Shown here one piece after another: positions 49,268 to 56,760 of a stretch of DNA of 64,000 bases. This stretch comes from Terrimonas sp937888905 (GTDB lineage: Bacteria; Bacteroidota; Bacteroidia; Chitinophagales; Chitinophagaceae), in contig CALATA010000013.1 in the NCBI GenBank assembly GCA_937888905.1, positions 150,055-214,054 of the forward strand, written 5' to 3'. Numbering within the stretch: position 1 is the first letter of the stretch; each line of letters opens with the position of its first letter. The position numbers and the translations under genes are program-made. Below the pieces are notes generated by a model that did no database searches, had not been told where the DNA came from, and saw only the letters and a list, made by a program, of their open reading frames with translations.

Positions 49268-49810
49268 ATGCGCTTCGACACCCAACCCATATTAGAGAAT
49301 CAAAAGTTCGTCCTCTTTCCTTTACAGGAGAATGATTTCGCTGCCCTGTATGCTGTAGCCTCCGATCCCAAAGTATGGGAACAGCATCCGAATCATGACC
49401 GCTGGCAGGAAGATGTATTCCGTGTGTTCTTCAACAAGGCCATGGAGAGCAACGGCGCCTTCAAAATAGTGGATAAAGACACAAACGAAGTGATCGGCGG
49501 TACACGCTTTTATGATTACGATCAGGAGACTGAGAGCATATTCGTTGGTTATACTTTTTACGCTACCAAATGCTGGGGCAAGGGCATCAACAGCTCTGTC
49601 AAGGAATTGATGTTTGACTATGCTTTTCGATTCATCACTACTATCCGCCTGCACGTTGGCGCTAACAATATCCGTTCACAGATAGCCGTCGCCCGCCTGG
49701 GTGCGGCAAAAACAGGCGAAGATAATATGGCGGCTCCGGGAGAAACGCCGAGAATAAATTTTTTATACGAGATTGACAAGGAGACCTGGGAAAACAGCCG
49801 CAGTAAGTAG
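49268..49810 (+). CDS. GNAT-family N-acetyltransferase, RimJ/RimL type
   Basis: The 180-residue protein has the order of RimJ/RimL-like GNAT enzymes: QKFVLFPLQENDFAALYAVASDP at the start, VIGGTRFYDYDQETESIFVGYTF (strands beta4-beta5 with the acetyl-CoA-binding region), a KCWGKGINSSVKELMFDYAF helix with the Q/RxxGxG-type site, and LHVGANNIRSQIAVARLGA. It acetylates an amino group of a protein N-terminus or a small molecule in the cytoplasm. Terminal residues are normal. Confidence 0.9.
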   Translation: MRFDTQPILENQKFVLFPLQENDFAALYAVASDPKVWEQHPNHDRWQEDVFRVFFNKAMESNGAFKIVDKDTNEVIGGTRFYDYDQETESIFVGYTFYATKCWGKGINSSVKELMFDYAFRFITTIRLHVGANNIRSQIAVARLGAAKTGEDNMAAPGETPRINFLYEIDKETWENSRSK

Positions 49811-49812
49811 TG

Positions 49813-49854
49813 AGTATTAAGTAGTAAGTTGTAAGTTGTAAGTATTAAGTAAAA
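49813..49854. repeat. Heptamer array, AGTNNTA type
   Basis: Six units AGTATTA, AGTAGTA, AGTTGTA, AGTTGTA, AGTATTA, AGTAAAA, starting two bases after the GNAT stop codon. Confidence 0.85.
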
Positions 49855-49893
49855 CGGTCTGAGTAAGCGGCGGGTCGCCGCAAGTGCCTATCC

Positions 49894-49925
49894 ATTCACT
49901 TATTCACTCATTGACTTATTGACTT
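49894..49925. repeat. Octamer array, ATTSACTT type
   Basis: Four units ATTCACTT, ATTCACTC, ATTGACTT, ATTGACTT, whose last two bases are part of the stop codon of the minus-strand gene ending at 49924. Confidence 0.8.
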
Positions 49926-51201
49926 ATCTTGTCTTCTTCAGCTTCACCGTGGCTTTGTCGCCATTCTTTTTAATGGTTACCACTTCCTGCACCGTGGCTT
50001 TGGCAGATACAGCTATATCATGTGAAACCGTATTCGCCGATGTGCCCTGAAACATGCCGTTGATATAAGTGTCGGTATAACCCACCACTTCGGTTTGCGT
50101 GGCCTGATGAACGTATTCAAATTCCGTATAAAGCAGGTATTCTCCCGGCTGCAGGTTCACAAATTCGAAGTGGCCTTCATCATCGTAAACACCCGTCACT
50201 TTCATGCAATCCGCCACATCTTTGGGCAAGGGAATGGCCCGGCCTGTTTTCCGCGATTTCTTATTCAGCTTCAGCCATTCCTTAAAGTAAGCAGTGTAGG
50301 GAATCAACACAACTGAAGTGCCTTTAGACGCATACTGCCGCTTGTTTATATTCAATACGGCTATGCCTTTTATAGGGGCCTGGTTATCGCGTGCAAATAC
50401 CTGGCCGGTAATAACGCTGTTACCAGTGGTGATCATCTTCATGGTGGCGTCCTTGTCAAATGTGGCTGTAAAAGGGTTGTAGTCAGTTTCTTTATCGATG
50501 AGCTGAAATTGTTTTCCACCGGAGACCAGATCGATTTTCCAGATGCGGCGGTTGTCCTTATCAATGTAGTAGTCATAGGTATCCCCCGTTGCTTCTTCCA
50601 CCACACTCACCTGCCATACTTTATGACTTCCTGTTACCGGGCTTTCATAGGTATTGCTCCTTACTTCCACCACTTTCACCTTTTTTACATTGCTCTTGCT
50701 GCCCTGCTTGTAGTCGTATACGGCAAAATCGGTTTTGTAGCCGGATGCCAGTGGCAACATTCCCAACAGATAGGGATAAGTATAACTATCGACAAAATTA
50801 TTCACCACCGGCTCGGTCACCTGGTGACGTTGTCTCGTTTTTTTATCGAGATAGTAACCACTCACTTCTTTTCCATACCGCAATGCATATTCGCGGTCTT
50901 TGTTGTGCGACGCCCGATAAACCGGGGTCAGCGTTTTCCAGTCTGATATGGACGTATCTGCCCATTTATCATTAGTCCCGGTAAAAGACAGCATGGTATA
51001 CACCACCAATTGATTATTATGCTGGCTGACATCTATCCGGAACGTGCAGATTTCTGTTTTACCGCCGTTCTGTAAGTAATAATAGGCCATTTCAGACCGG
51101 CCGTTGCGATGCCATTTTTTATCGAAAAGACTTCCCGGAGCCTGCGCAAACAGAGATTGGGAAAAAACGATTGTGAATAGTTGGAGAAAATACCACTTCA
51201 T
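49924..51201 (-). CDS. Secreted protein with DUF3108-like and carboxypeptidase-regulatory-like regions
   Basis: The 425-residue protein has a signal peptide (MKWYFLQLFTIVFSQSLFA). Residues 20-265 form beta strands (GRSEMAYYYLQNGGKTEICTF, VSVVEEATGDTYDYYIDKDNRRIWKIDL) like DUF3108 or outer-membrane lipoprotein-sorting folds. From about 275 a CarboxypepD_reg-like module follows (GQVFARDNQAPIKGIAVLNI, VTGVYDDEGHFEFVNLQPGEYLLYTEF), a prealbumin-like fold. Probably periplasmic or outer-membrane-facing. Exact role unknown. Confidence 0.75.
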   Translation of the reverse strand: MKWYFLQLFTIVFSQSLFAQAPGSLFDKKWHRNGRSEMAYYYLQNGGKTEICTFRIDVSQHNNQLVVYTMLSFTGTNDKWADTSISDWKTLTPVYRASHNKDREYALRYGKEVSGYYLDKKTRQRHQVTEPVVNNFVDSYTYPYLLGMLPLASGYKTDFAVYDYKQGSKSNVKKVKVVEVRSNTYESPVTGSHKVWQVSVVEEATGDTYDYYIDKDNRRIWKIDLVSGGKQFQLIDKETDYNPFTATFDKDATMKMITTGNSVITGQVFARDNQAPIKGIAVLNINKRQYASKGTSVVLIPYTAYFKEWLKLNKKSRKTGRAIPLPKDVADCMKVTGVYDDEGHFEFVNLQPGEYLLYTEFEYVHQATQTEVVGYTDTYINGMFQGTSANTVSHDIAVSAKATVQEVVTIKKNGDKATVKLKKTR

Positions 51202-51447
51202 GTTCCGGATTTTGAGCTAAGAAATAGACGTACAAATTTAGCGGCAATGCTGGTTTCCCCGGATACGACGTCTATCAACGGCAGGAATAAGTCTACCGAA
51301 AACCGGCAACTACTGCCTGAAAGAGCTTTTTTTTTAAAAAAAATAATAAGCCTGCAGCCGGAGCCCCCCATCAATTGTTATGGCTTTGCAAAAAAAGACC
51401 CAGATCATTGGGCAGTTTAATTCTTTGATCTATATTGACAACAGCAA

Positions 51448-51831
51448 ATGAAAACACTGGCCGCCACCTTTTTGCTGACCGTTTATCTTCTGGCTTCTAC
51501 AGAAGCGGGACAACTATTGAAACTTCCGGCCATTTACCATCATTTTACAGAACACCGTAAAACAGAACCGGCTACGGGCTTTTTTTCTTTCCTGGCAATG
51601 CATTACTGGAATGATCACGCCCACCATGGCGAGCATTCTTCCAAACACCAGCATCTGCCGTTTAAGAGTGGGAGACATTTACCTGTAGTGGCCACGGCAG
51701 CGCCGGCCTTTCTTCCTTCGAGAATTGCCGACACACCGGAACCGGTGGTTATAATTAATCCTCCTTCCCGCCACACGGATCTTCACGCAGGAACCATCAA
51801 AGATATCTTCCAGCCTCCTCGTCTCTCCTGA
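51448..51831 (+). CDS. Secreted His-rich small protein at the head of the ApbE operon
   Basis: The 127-residue protein has a signal peptide (MKTLAATFLLTVYLLASTEA) and a mature part with an unusual number of histidines: KLPAIYHHFTEHRKTE, then FLAMHYWNDHAHHGEHSSKHQHLPFKSGRH. Short secreted proteins with a KLPxLxxHFxEH start and an LPFKS block are, as I recall, frequent upstream of metal-related genes in Bacteroidota. It may bind transition metal in the periplasm. The next gene on this strand begins 82 bases downstream. The gap before it (51202-51447) shows nothing more. Confidence 0.7.
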   Translation: MKTLAATFLLTVYLLASTEAGQLLKLPAIYHHFTEHRKTEPATGFFSFLAMHYWNDHAHHGEHSSKHQHLPFKSGRHLPVVATAAPAFLPSRIADTPEPVVIINPPSRHTDLHAGTIKDIFQPPRLS

Positions 51832-51913
51832 TTTAGGCTACCCTGACTGCTTATGCAGTAATAACTGATCAGTGATTTATTCACCGCTCATTACTCTTAT
51901 TTAATACCTCAAC

Positions 51914-52351
51914 ATGAGAACGATCATTTGTGCCTGCCTCCTCTGGGCTTTGCCAGCGTGGAGTCAGTCTGCCGCTTTCAGCGACATTATGAATAATGCC
52001 TTAAAGGAAAATAAACCAGTAGTCATCAGTTTCTCTGGTTCCGACTGGTGCCTGCCTTGTATGCGTATGCACAAGGAAATTTTTGATACGGACCGTTTCC
52101 GGCAGGCCACCGCCGGCTACGGATTTTACAATGCTGATTTCCCGCGTCGTAAAAAGAATATGCCGGCAGAAGCCGTACGTGCCGTCAATGACTCGCTGGC
52201 CGCACGTTTCAACCCTGAAGGAAAATTTCCGTTTACGGTGGTGATCAGCCCCGCTGGAAAACTTATCCATTCCTGGGAAGGGTTTCCCGATTCTGGCATT
52301 GAATCTTTTTATGCAACACTTCAAACCATCAGAAATGACTACGGAAAATGA
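51914..52351 (+). CDS. Secreted thioredoxin-like protein
   Basis: The 145-residue protein has a signal peptide (MRTIICACLLWALPAWSQ) and a thioredoxin fold with the motif SGSDWCLPCMRMHKE (C46, C49) and FNPEGKFPFTVVISPAGKLIHSWEGFPD with the cis-Pro region. WCLPC and the SDW prefix fit the DUF255/thioredoxin_7-type secreted group. It acts in the periplasm, probably reducing cysteines in partner proteins. It overlaps the ApbE start by 17 bases, so translation is coupled. The DUF4266 partner has a CGC tail that could be its substrate. Confidence 0.9.
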   Translation: MRTIICACLLWALPAWSQSAAFSDIMNNALKENKPVVISFSGSDWCLPCMRMHKEIFDTDRFRQATAGYGFYNADFPRRKKNMPAEAVRAVNDSLAARFNPEGKFPFTVVISPAGKLIHSWEGFPDSGIESFYATLQTIRNDYGK

Positions 52352-53285
52352 CCTGCAGGCAGCGACGGAATATAAAAAGACGGCGAAATTGATGGGCAAT
52401 CAATTTGAAATTACCGTTGTATCCGAAGAAGAGGAATACGCTACGCAACAAATAGAAACAGCGATCGCGGAAATACAAAGAATAGAACGCCTTTTATCCA
52501 CGTTCCGCGAAGACAGCCAGACCAGTGCGATCAACAGGATGGCCGGCGTTGCACCGGTTAAAGTTGACCGTGAAGTTTTTGAACTGATCACTCGTGCACA
52601 ACGGATCTCAGGTCTTACGCAGGGAGCTTTTGACCTGAGTTACGGGGCGGTAGACAAACGGCTCTGGAATTTCGACACGCACATGACCAGTCTTCCGGAT
52701 AAGGAAACAGCCCTGGCCAGGGTGAAGCTGATCAACTACCGCAACATTGAACTGGATGAGGCGTCTTGCTCTGTATTCCTGCGGGAGAAAGGCATGCGGA
52801 TAGGGTTCGGAGGCATTGGGAAAGGCTATGCAGCCGATAAAGCGCGGCAGTTATTGATCGCGCAGGGCGTTGCTTCCGGCATCGTCAACGCTTCCGGCGA
52901 TCTCACTGCCTGGGGCACGCAGGCAAACGGAGAGCCGTGGACGGTAGGCATCGCCCATCCCGACCATGCAGACACCCCTTTTTCCTACCTCAAAGTTTCC
53001 GGCATGGCAATGGCCACATCGGGCAACTATGAAAAATTTGTCCTCATCAATGGCCGGAAATATTCCCACACCATCAATCCGCGCACCGGCCTGCCCGTCA
53101 CCGGCATCAAGAGTGTAACGGTATTCAGTCCTTATGCAGAATTGTCCGACGCAATGGCCACCCCTTTGTCGATCATGGGCATACGGGCCTCCATCGAATT
53201 GGTGAACCAGGTGCCCGAACTGGCCTGTATCCTGATCGACGATAATAATCATCTTTATTCATCCAACAACATTCACCTGACATGA
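52335..53285 (+). CDS. apbE: FAD:protein FMN transferase (ApbE)
   Basis: The 316-residue protein has the ApbE core: FDLSYGAVDKRLWNF, the nucleotide/Mg2+ region GFGGIGKGYAADKARQLL, NASGDLTAWG, ATSGNYEKF and YSHTINPRTGLPV. It transfers FMN from FAD to a Thr or Ser of exported proteins. There is no signal peptide in the chosen start (ATG 52335), unlike most periplasmic ApbE; so either it acts in the cytoplasm or the N-terminus is further upstream in a region overlapping the thioredoxin gene. It is followed by the DUF4266 gene with an ATGA overlap. Confidence 0.93.
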   Translation: MTTENDLQAATEYKKTAKLMGNQFEITVVSEEEEYATQQIETAIAEIQRIERLLSTFREDSQTSAINRMAGVAPVKVDREVFELITRAQRISGLTQGAFDLSYGAVDKRLWNFDTHMTSLPDKETALARVKLINYRNIELDEASCSVFLREKGMRIGFGGIGKGYAADKARQLLIAQGVASGIVNASGDLTAWGTQANGEPWTVGIAHPDHADTPFSYLKVSGMAMATSGNYEKFVLINGRKYSHTINPRTGLPVTGIKSVTVFSPYAELSDAMATPLSIMGIRASIELVNQVPELACILIDDNNHLYSSNNIHLT

Positions 53286-53509
53286 AAACATCCATTAATA
53301 AGTACGTACTGTTTGTCGCGGGCTCGCTCCTGCTGACGCTGGCCGCCTGTACAACCGTAAAAGAGTACCAGAAAAACAAACTCAACGACGCCGAAATGTC
53401 GCTCGGCAACAGGAAAGCAGAAAAAACCGAACTCAATTTCCAGTCCTACCGCGAAGGCTCTTCGGGAGCCAATGGTGGCAAGAACGGCGGAGGATGTGGC
53501 TGCAACTAA
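53282..53509 (+). CDS. DUF4266 lipoprotein with GGGCGCN C-terminus
   Basis: The 75-residue protein is a lipoprotein (LTLAAC, lipidated C23) with a charged middle (VKEYQKNKLNDAEMSLGNRK) and a Gly-rich tail ending GGKNGGGCGCN (C72, C74). This is the DUF4266 pattern. A short exported chain with two terminal Cys next to ApbE and thioredoxin looks like a substrate or precursor of both: the Gly/Ser-rich SSGANGG stretch is flexible, and the C-G-C could be reduced or modified. That is inference. Translation is coupled to apbE (ATGA), and the next gene starts 26 bases after. Confidence 0.9.
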   Translation: MKTSINKYVLFVAGSLLLTLAACTTVKEYQKNKLNDAEMSLGNRKAEKTELNFQSYREGSSGANGGKNGGGCGCN

Positions 53510-53535
53510 GGCGATCAATTAAAAACTACACTACC

Positions 53536-54729
53536 ATGAAACGTATTTTCTTAAGTGCTATCGCCCTGATGAGCCTGCTGAACCTGCGGGCGCAGTCGAC
53601 CGGCGACAGCACCGGATTCAAAACACGTAAACTTAAAATAGACGAGATCAACCTGGTGTCCAGTTATTATAGCCAAAGTGGGGAACATGCGGCGGTCACC
53701 GGTGGTATCGGCTCACAAAAACTCAGCGACATTGCCAATACGCTGGACATAAAACTCATCAGTTATGATAAGAAGCTGCGCAAGCATACATTTGATGCGG
53801 AAATCGGCATCGATCATTATACGTCTGCCTCTTCCGACCGCATCGATCTGAAAGCAAATTCTTCTGCCTCTCATGCGGATACGCGAATTTATCCTTCGCT
53901 CAACTGGACCATGGAAAATAACCGGAACGGAAACGGAATCGGTGCAGGCCTGTCCTACTCAAGCGAATTCGATTATCAGTCCCTGGGTGTTTCAGGAAGC
54001 TTTTCCAAAAAGACTAGCGACCGCAATGGTGAATTCAATATACGCCTGCAGGCATTGTTTGACCAGGTGTCGGACATCAAACCTGTAGAATTGCGTACCG
54101 GAGGCAACAGCGGGGATGACGAAAGTTATCCCAGACAAAACCGGCGTACACTGGCTGCCGCACTAAGTTGGTCGCAGATCGTAAACGACCGGTTGCAGGT
54201 AGCATTGCTGGCGGATGTTGTGCAGCAATCCGGCTTTCTCAGCCTGCCTTTTTACCGTGTATATTTTAACGATGCCTCCGTACACCAGGAGCATTTGCCG
54301 GATACCCGTTTTAAATTGCCGGTGGGAATAAGAGCCAGTTATTTTATCGGCGACAAGGTGATCCTGCGTGGTTATTATCGTTACTACGCCGACAGTTGGG
54401 GCGTGCGTTCGCATACCGCCAACCTGGAAGTACCGGTGAAGCTGAATCCCTTCGTATCAGTTGCGCCCTTCTACCGCTTCTATTCGCAGACAGGAACACG
54501 TTATTTCGCGGCCTACGGCGTTCACACTGCTGCCAATGACTATTACACGAGCAACTACGATCTGTCAACTTTTCAAAGTCATTTTATGGGCGCTGGTATT
54601 CGCTGGACTCCGCTCAAAGGCATTGCAGGCATTCAGAAACTGTCGATGGCCGAAATTCGTTACGGGCATTACACAAAAAATATTGCCATGAATGCAAACA
54701 TCGTTACGCTGAATCTCCGTTTTCGCTGA
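53536..54729 (+). CDS. DUF3570 outer-membrane-type beta-barrel protein
   Basis: The 397-residue protein has a signal peptide (MKRIFLSAIALMSLLNLRAQ) and the DUF3570 order: EINLVSSYYSQSGEHAAVTGGIGSQKLSDIANTLDIKL, HTFDAEIGIDHYTSASSDRID, many long beta strands, and a C-terminal MNANIVTLNLRFR strand. It is predicted to be an outer-membrane barrel of unknown function. DUF3570 and DUF4266 genes typically occur together with ApbE, as here. ATG 53536 starts the signal; the frame is open further upstream inside DUF4266. A terminator follows at 54751. Confidence 0.9.
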   Translation: MKRIFLSAIALMSLLNLRAQSTGDSTGFKTRKLKIDEINLVSSYYSQSGEHAAVTGGIGSQKLSDIANTLDIKLISYDKKLRKHTFDAEIGIDHYTSASSDRIDLKANSSASHADTRIYPSLNWTMENNRNGNGIGAGLSYSSEFDYQSLGVSGSFSKKTSDRNGEFNIRLQALFDQVSDIKPVELRTGGNSGDDESYPRQNRRTLAAALSWSQIVNDRLQVALLADVVQQSGFLSLPFYRVYFNDASVHQEHLPDTRFKLPVGIRASYFIGDKVILRGYYRYYADSWGVRSHTANLEVPVKLNPFVSVAPFYRFYSQTGTRYFAAYGVHTAANDYYTSNYDLSTFQSHFMGAGIRWTPLKGIAGIQKLSMAEIRYGHYTKNIAMNANIVTLNLRFR

Positions 54730-54750
54730 TTCATGCTTTCGCTATCAACA

Positions 54751-54782
54751 AAAATCCCCGGCTTTTGCAGCCGGGGATTTTA
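54751..54782. terminator. Bidirectional terminator between DUF3570 and porin genes
   Basis: AAAATCCCCGGCT, TTTGC, AGCCGGGGATTTT forms a 13-base perfect stem with A and T tails on both sides. It lies between two convergent genes. Confidence 0.88.
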
Positions 54783-54806
54783 TTAATAAGGTTATTCAGG
54801 CGTTGT

Positions 54807-55379
54807 TTATTTTCCGCCCAAAGCGAAGAATATGCCTACCTGGATCACGCTGTTTTTGAAATCGGGATCGAAATCGGCATTGGAATCGAAGTCGCCTACT
54901 TTAGACAGACCCGCCATATAACGGGCACCAATACCAAAACCACCGGCAGACTGGAAACCGAGACCGGCACCAACAGAGAGGTCAAGATTTTTGGCGAAAC
55001 TGCGGAAGGTTTGGTCAGGGATGTCTTCAGAAATTTTGAAGCCCACCTGCGGACCTGCTTCTACATAAAATCCACCGGGTGAACGGAATTTCACCATCAC
55101 CGGTACCGTAACATAGGTAAGGCGGAAGCTGGTATCAGCATCTTTGAGTTTTGCACCGGCTGTAGAAACCAGGGCTTCCGGTTGCAGAGAAATCGCACCC
55201 AGCCGGAAATTCATAAAACCGCCGGCATGAAAGCCAACCAGCGCCTGCTTATCCAGATTATCAAAACGACCGCCGCTGAAATTGGTAATGTTCAGACCAG
55301 CTTTAAGGCCGCCCGTGATCTGCGCAGAAGCTGCTTGAGAAAGGGCAACAATCAACGCAACAAATAAGGTTTTTTTCAT
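54807..55379 (-). CDS. Porin-family outer-membrane protein (OMP_b-brl type)
   Basis: The 190-residue protein has a signal peptide (MKKTLFVALIVALSQAASAQ), then the usual repeat of small Bacteroidota barrels: GGLKAGLNITNFSGG, FHAGGFMNFRLGAISLQPEALVS, FYVEAGPQVGFKISE, GAGLGFQSAGGFGIGARYMAGLS, and an IQVGIFFALGGK end. PF13568-like. ATG 55379 is chosen from the signal peptide. A TATTTTTG box lies at 55405-55398 on the reverse strand, 18 bases upstream of the ATG. Confidence 0.9.
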   Translation of the reverse strand: MKKTLFVALIVALSQAASAQITGGLKAGLNITNFSGGRFDNLDKQALVGFHAGGFMNFRLGAISLQPEALVSTAGAKLKDADTSFRLTYVTVPVMVKFRSPGGFYVEAGPQVGFKISEDIPDQTFRSFAKNLDLSVGAGLGFQSAGGFGIGARYMAGLSKVGDFDSNADFDPDFKNSVIQVGIFFALGGK

Positions 55380-55397
55380 AAAAAACAATTTAGTTTG

Positions 55398-55405
55398 CAA
55401 AAATA
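55398..55405 (-). promoter_or_regulatory. -7 box of the porin gene
   Basis: TATTTTTG on the reverse strand fits TAnnTTTG, 18 bases before the start codon at 55379. No clear -33 element is visible. Confidence 0.45.
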
Positions 55406-55443
55406 GATGATTCCTGATTAATCGCTTTTTGTCTAATTACCTG

Positions 55444-56760
55444 ATGATGAAAAATATACTGCTGTTTGGCGCGGGCAAATCCGCTACCGTTCTGATCGAT
55501 TATTTACTCAACAATGCTGCCAAAGAGCAATGGCATTTGTACGTGGTAGATGCCAACCACGAATTGGCCGCTTCCAAGATCGGCAGTTCGCCACACGGTA
55601 CACCGTTGTCATTTGACATAGCCGACACGGACGCGAGAGCCGGTTATGTAGCAAAATCATCACTCGTCATTTCCATGTTGCCTGCCGCGCTTCACAGCCT
55701 GGTGGCGACGGAATGCCTTGCGCAGGGCAAACATCTCCTCACCGCTTCTTATGTGGATCCCACCATCCGGGCGCACGCGGAGGACATCGCTGCCAAAGAC
55801 CTCATTTTCCTTTGCGAGATGGGCCTGGATCCCGGTATCGACCACATGAGCGCCATGCAGCTCATTGCAGACATCCGCAACCAGGGAGGCTCCATACATT
55901 CGTTCTTATCGCATTGCGGCGGCCTGGTGGCTCCCGAAAGCGACGACAATCCCTGGCATTACAAAATCAGTTGGAACCCGCGCAATATCGTGCTTGCCGG
56001 CAAAGCAGGTGCCGTATACCGCGAAAACGGCCGGGAAGCACATACCGGCTACAGCGACCTTTTTGCCAACCGCAGGCAAGTGCCCGTTACCGGTCAGGGC
56101 AACTGGGGCTGGTACGCCAACCGCGATTCACTTAGCTATGCGCCGCTGTACGGCCTCGAAGACGCCTCCACGTTTATCCGCACCACTTTGCGCCATCCCG
56201 ATTTCATGGAAGGCTGGGAACAGATTATCGGGCTGGGCCTCACTGCCGAAACACCCGTTTATACCACCGATGGCCGTTCGCTGCAGGAGCTGTTTCAGCA
56301 TCACCTGAACGAGCACGGACTGTCTGATACGTATCAACAACTGACAGCGGACGCGCAGTCCGTTGTGGCAAGGCAACTGGCTTTTTTGGCTTTCGATACG
56401 CCGTTGCCGCTTTCCCGTCCGCAATATAGCCCCGCAGATCTTTTGCAGGAAGTGCTGGAAACCAAACTCGCACTGCAACCGGCCGACAAAGACATGATCA
56501 TCATGTTGCACGAAATCGGTTACGAACTGGCGGGTGAGAAAAAGGAAGTACGCAGTTGCCTCGTGGTAAAAGGTGAAGATCATTTGCGGACTGCTATGGC
56601 CAAAACCGTTGGTTTGCCATTAGGCATTGCCGCAAAACTGATCCTCAACGGCACGCTGACTGTACGCGGGTTGCACATTCCGGTGATAAAAGAGATTTAC
56701 GAACCCGTGCTCAAAGAACTGGCCACACTCGGTGTGGCGTTTACGGAAGATCACGTTTAA
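55444..56760 (+). CDS. Saccharopine dehydrogenase-family enzyme
   Basis: The 438-residue protein starts MMKNILLFGAGKSATVLIDYLL with a GxGxxG-like Rossmann motif and has LVISMLPAALHSLVATECL, LTASYVDPTIRAHAEDIA and CEMGLDPGIDHMSAMQLI, the saccharopine reductase/dehydrogenase core. The length fits the LYS9/Lys-pathway enzymes. It oxidises or forms saccharopine or a related amino-acid adduct with NAD(P)H in the cytoplasm. The stop overlaps by four bases that of the convergent gene at 56757. Substrate preference is not decided by sequence alone. Confidence 0.87.
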   Translation: MMKNILLFGAGKSATVLIDYLLNNAAKEQWHLYVVDANHELAASKIGSSPHGTPLSFDIADTDARAGYVAKSSLVISMLPAALHSLVATECLAQGKHLLTASYVDPTIRAHAEDIAAKDLIFLCEMGLDPGIDHMSAMQLIADIRNQGGSIHSFLSHCGGLVAPESDDNPWHYKISWNPRNIVLAGKAGAVYRENGREAHTGYSDLFANRRQVPVTGQGNWGWYANRDSLSYAPLYGLEDASTFIRTTLRHPDFMEGWEQIIGLGLTAETPVYTTDGRSLQELFQHHLNEHGLSDTYQQLTADAQSVVARQLAFLAFDTPLPLSRPQYSPADLLQEVLETKLALQPADKDMIIMLHEIGYELAGEKKEVRSCLVVKGEDHLRTAMAKTVGLPLGIAAKLILNGTLTVRGLHIPVIKEIYEPVLKELATLGVAFTEDHV

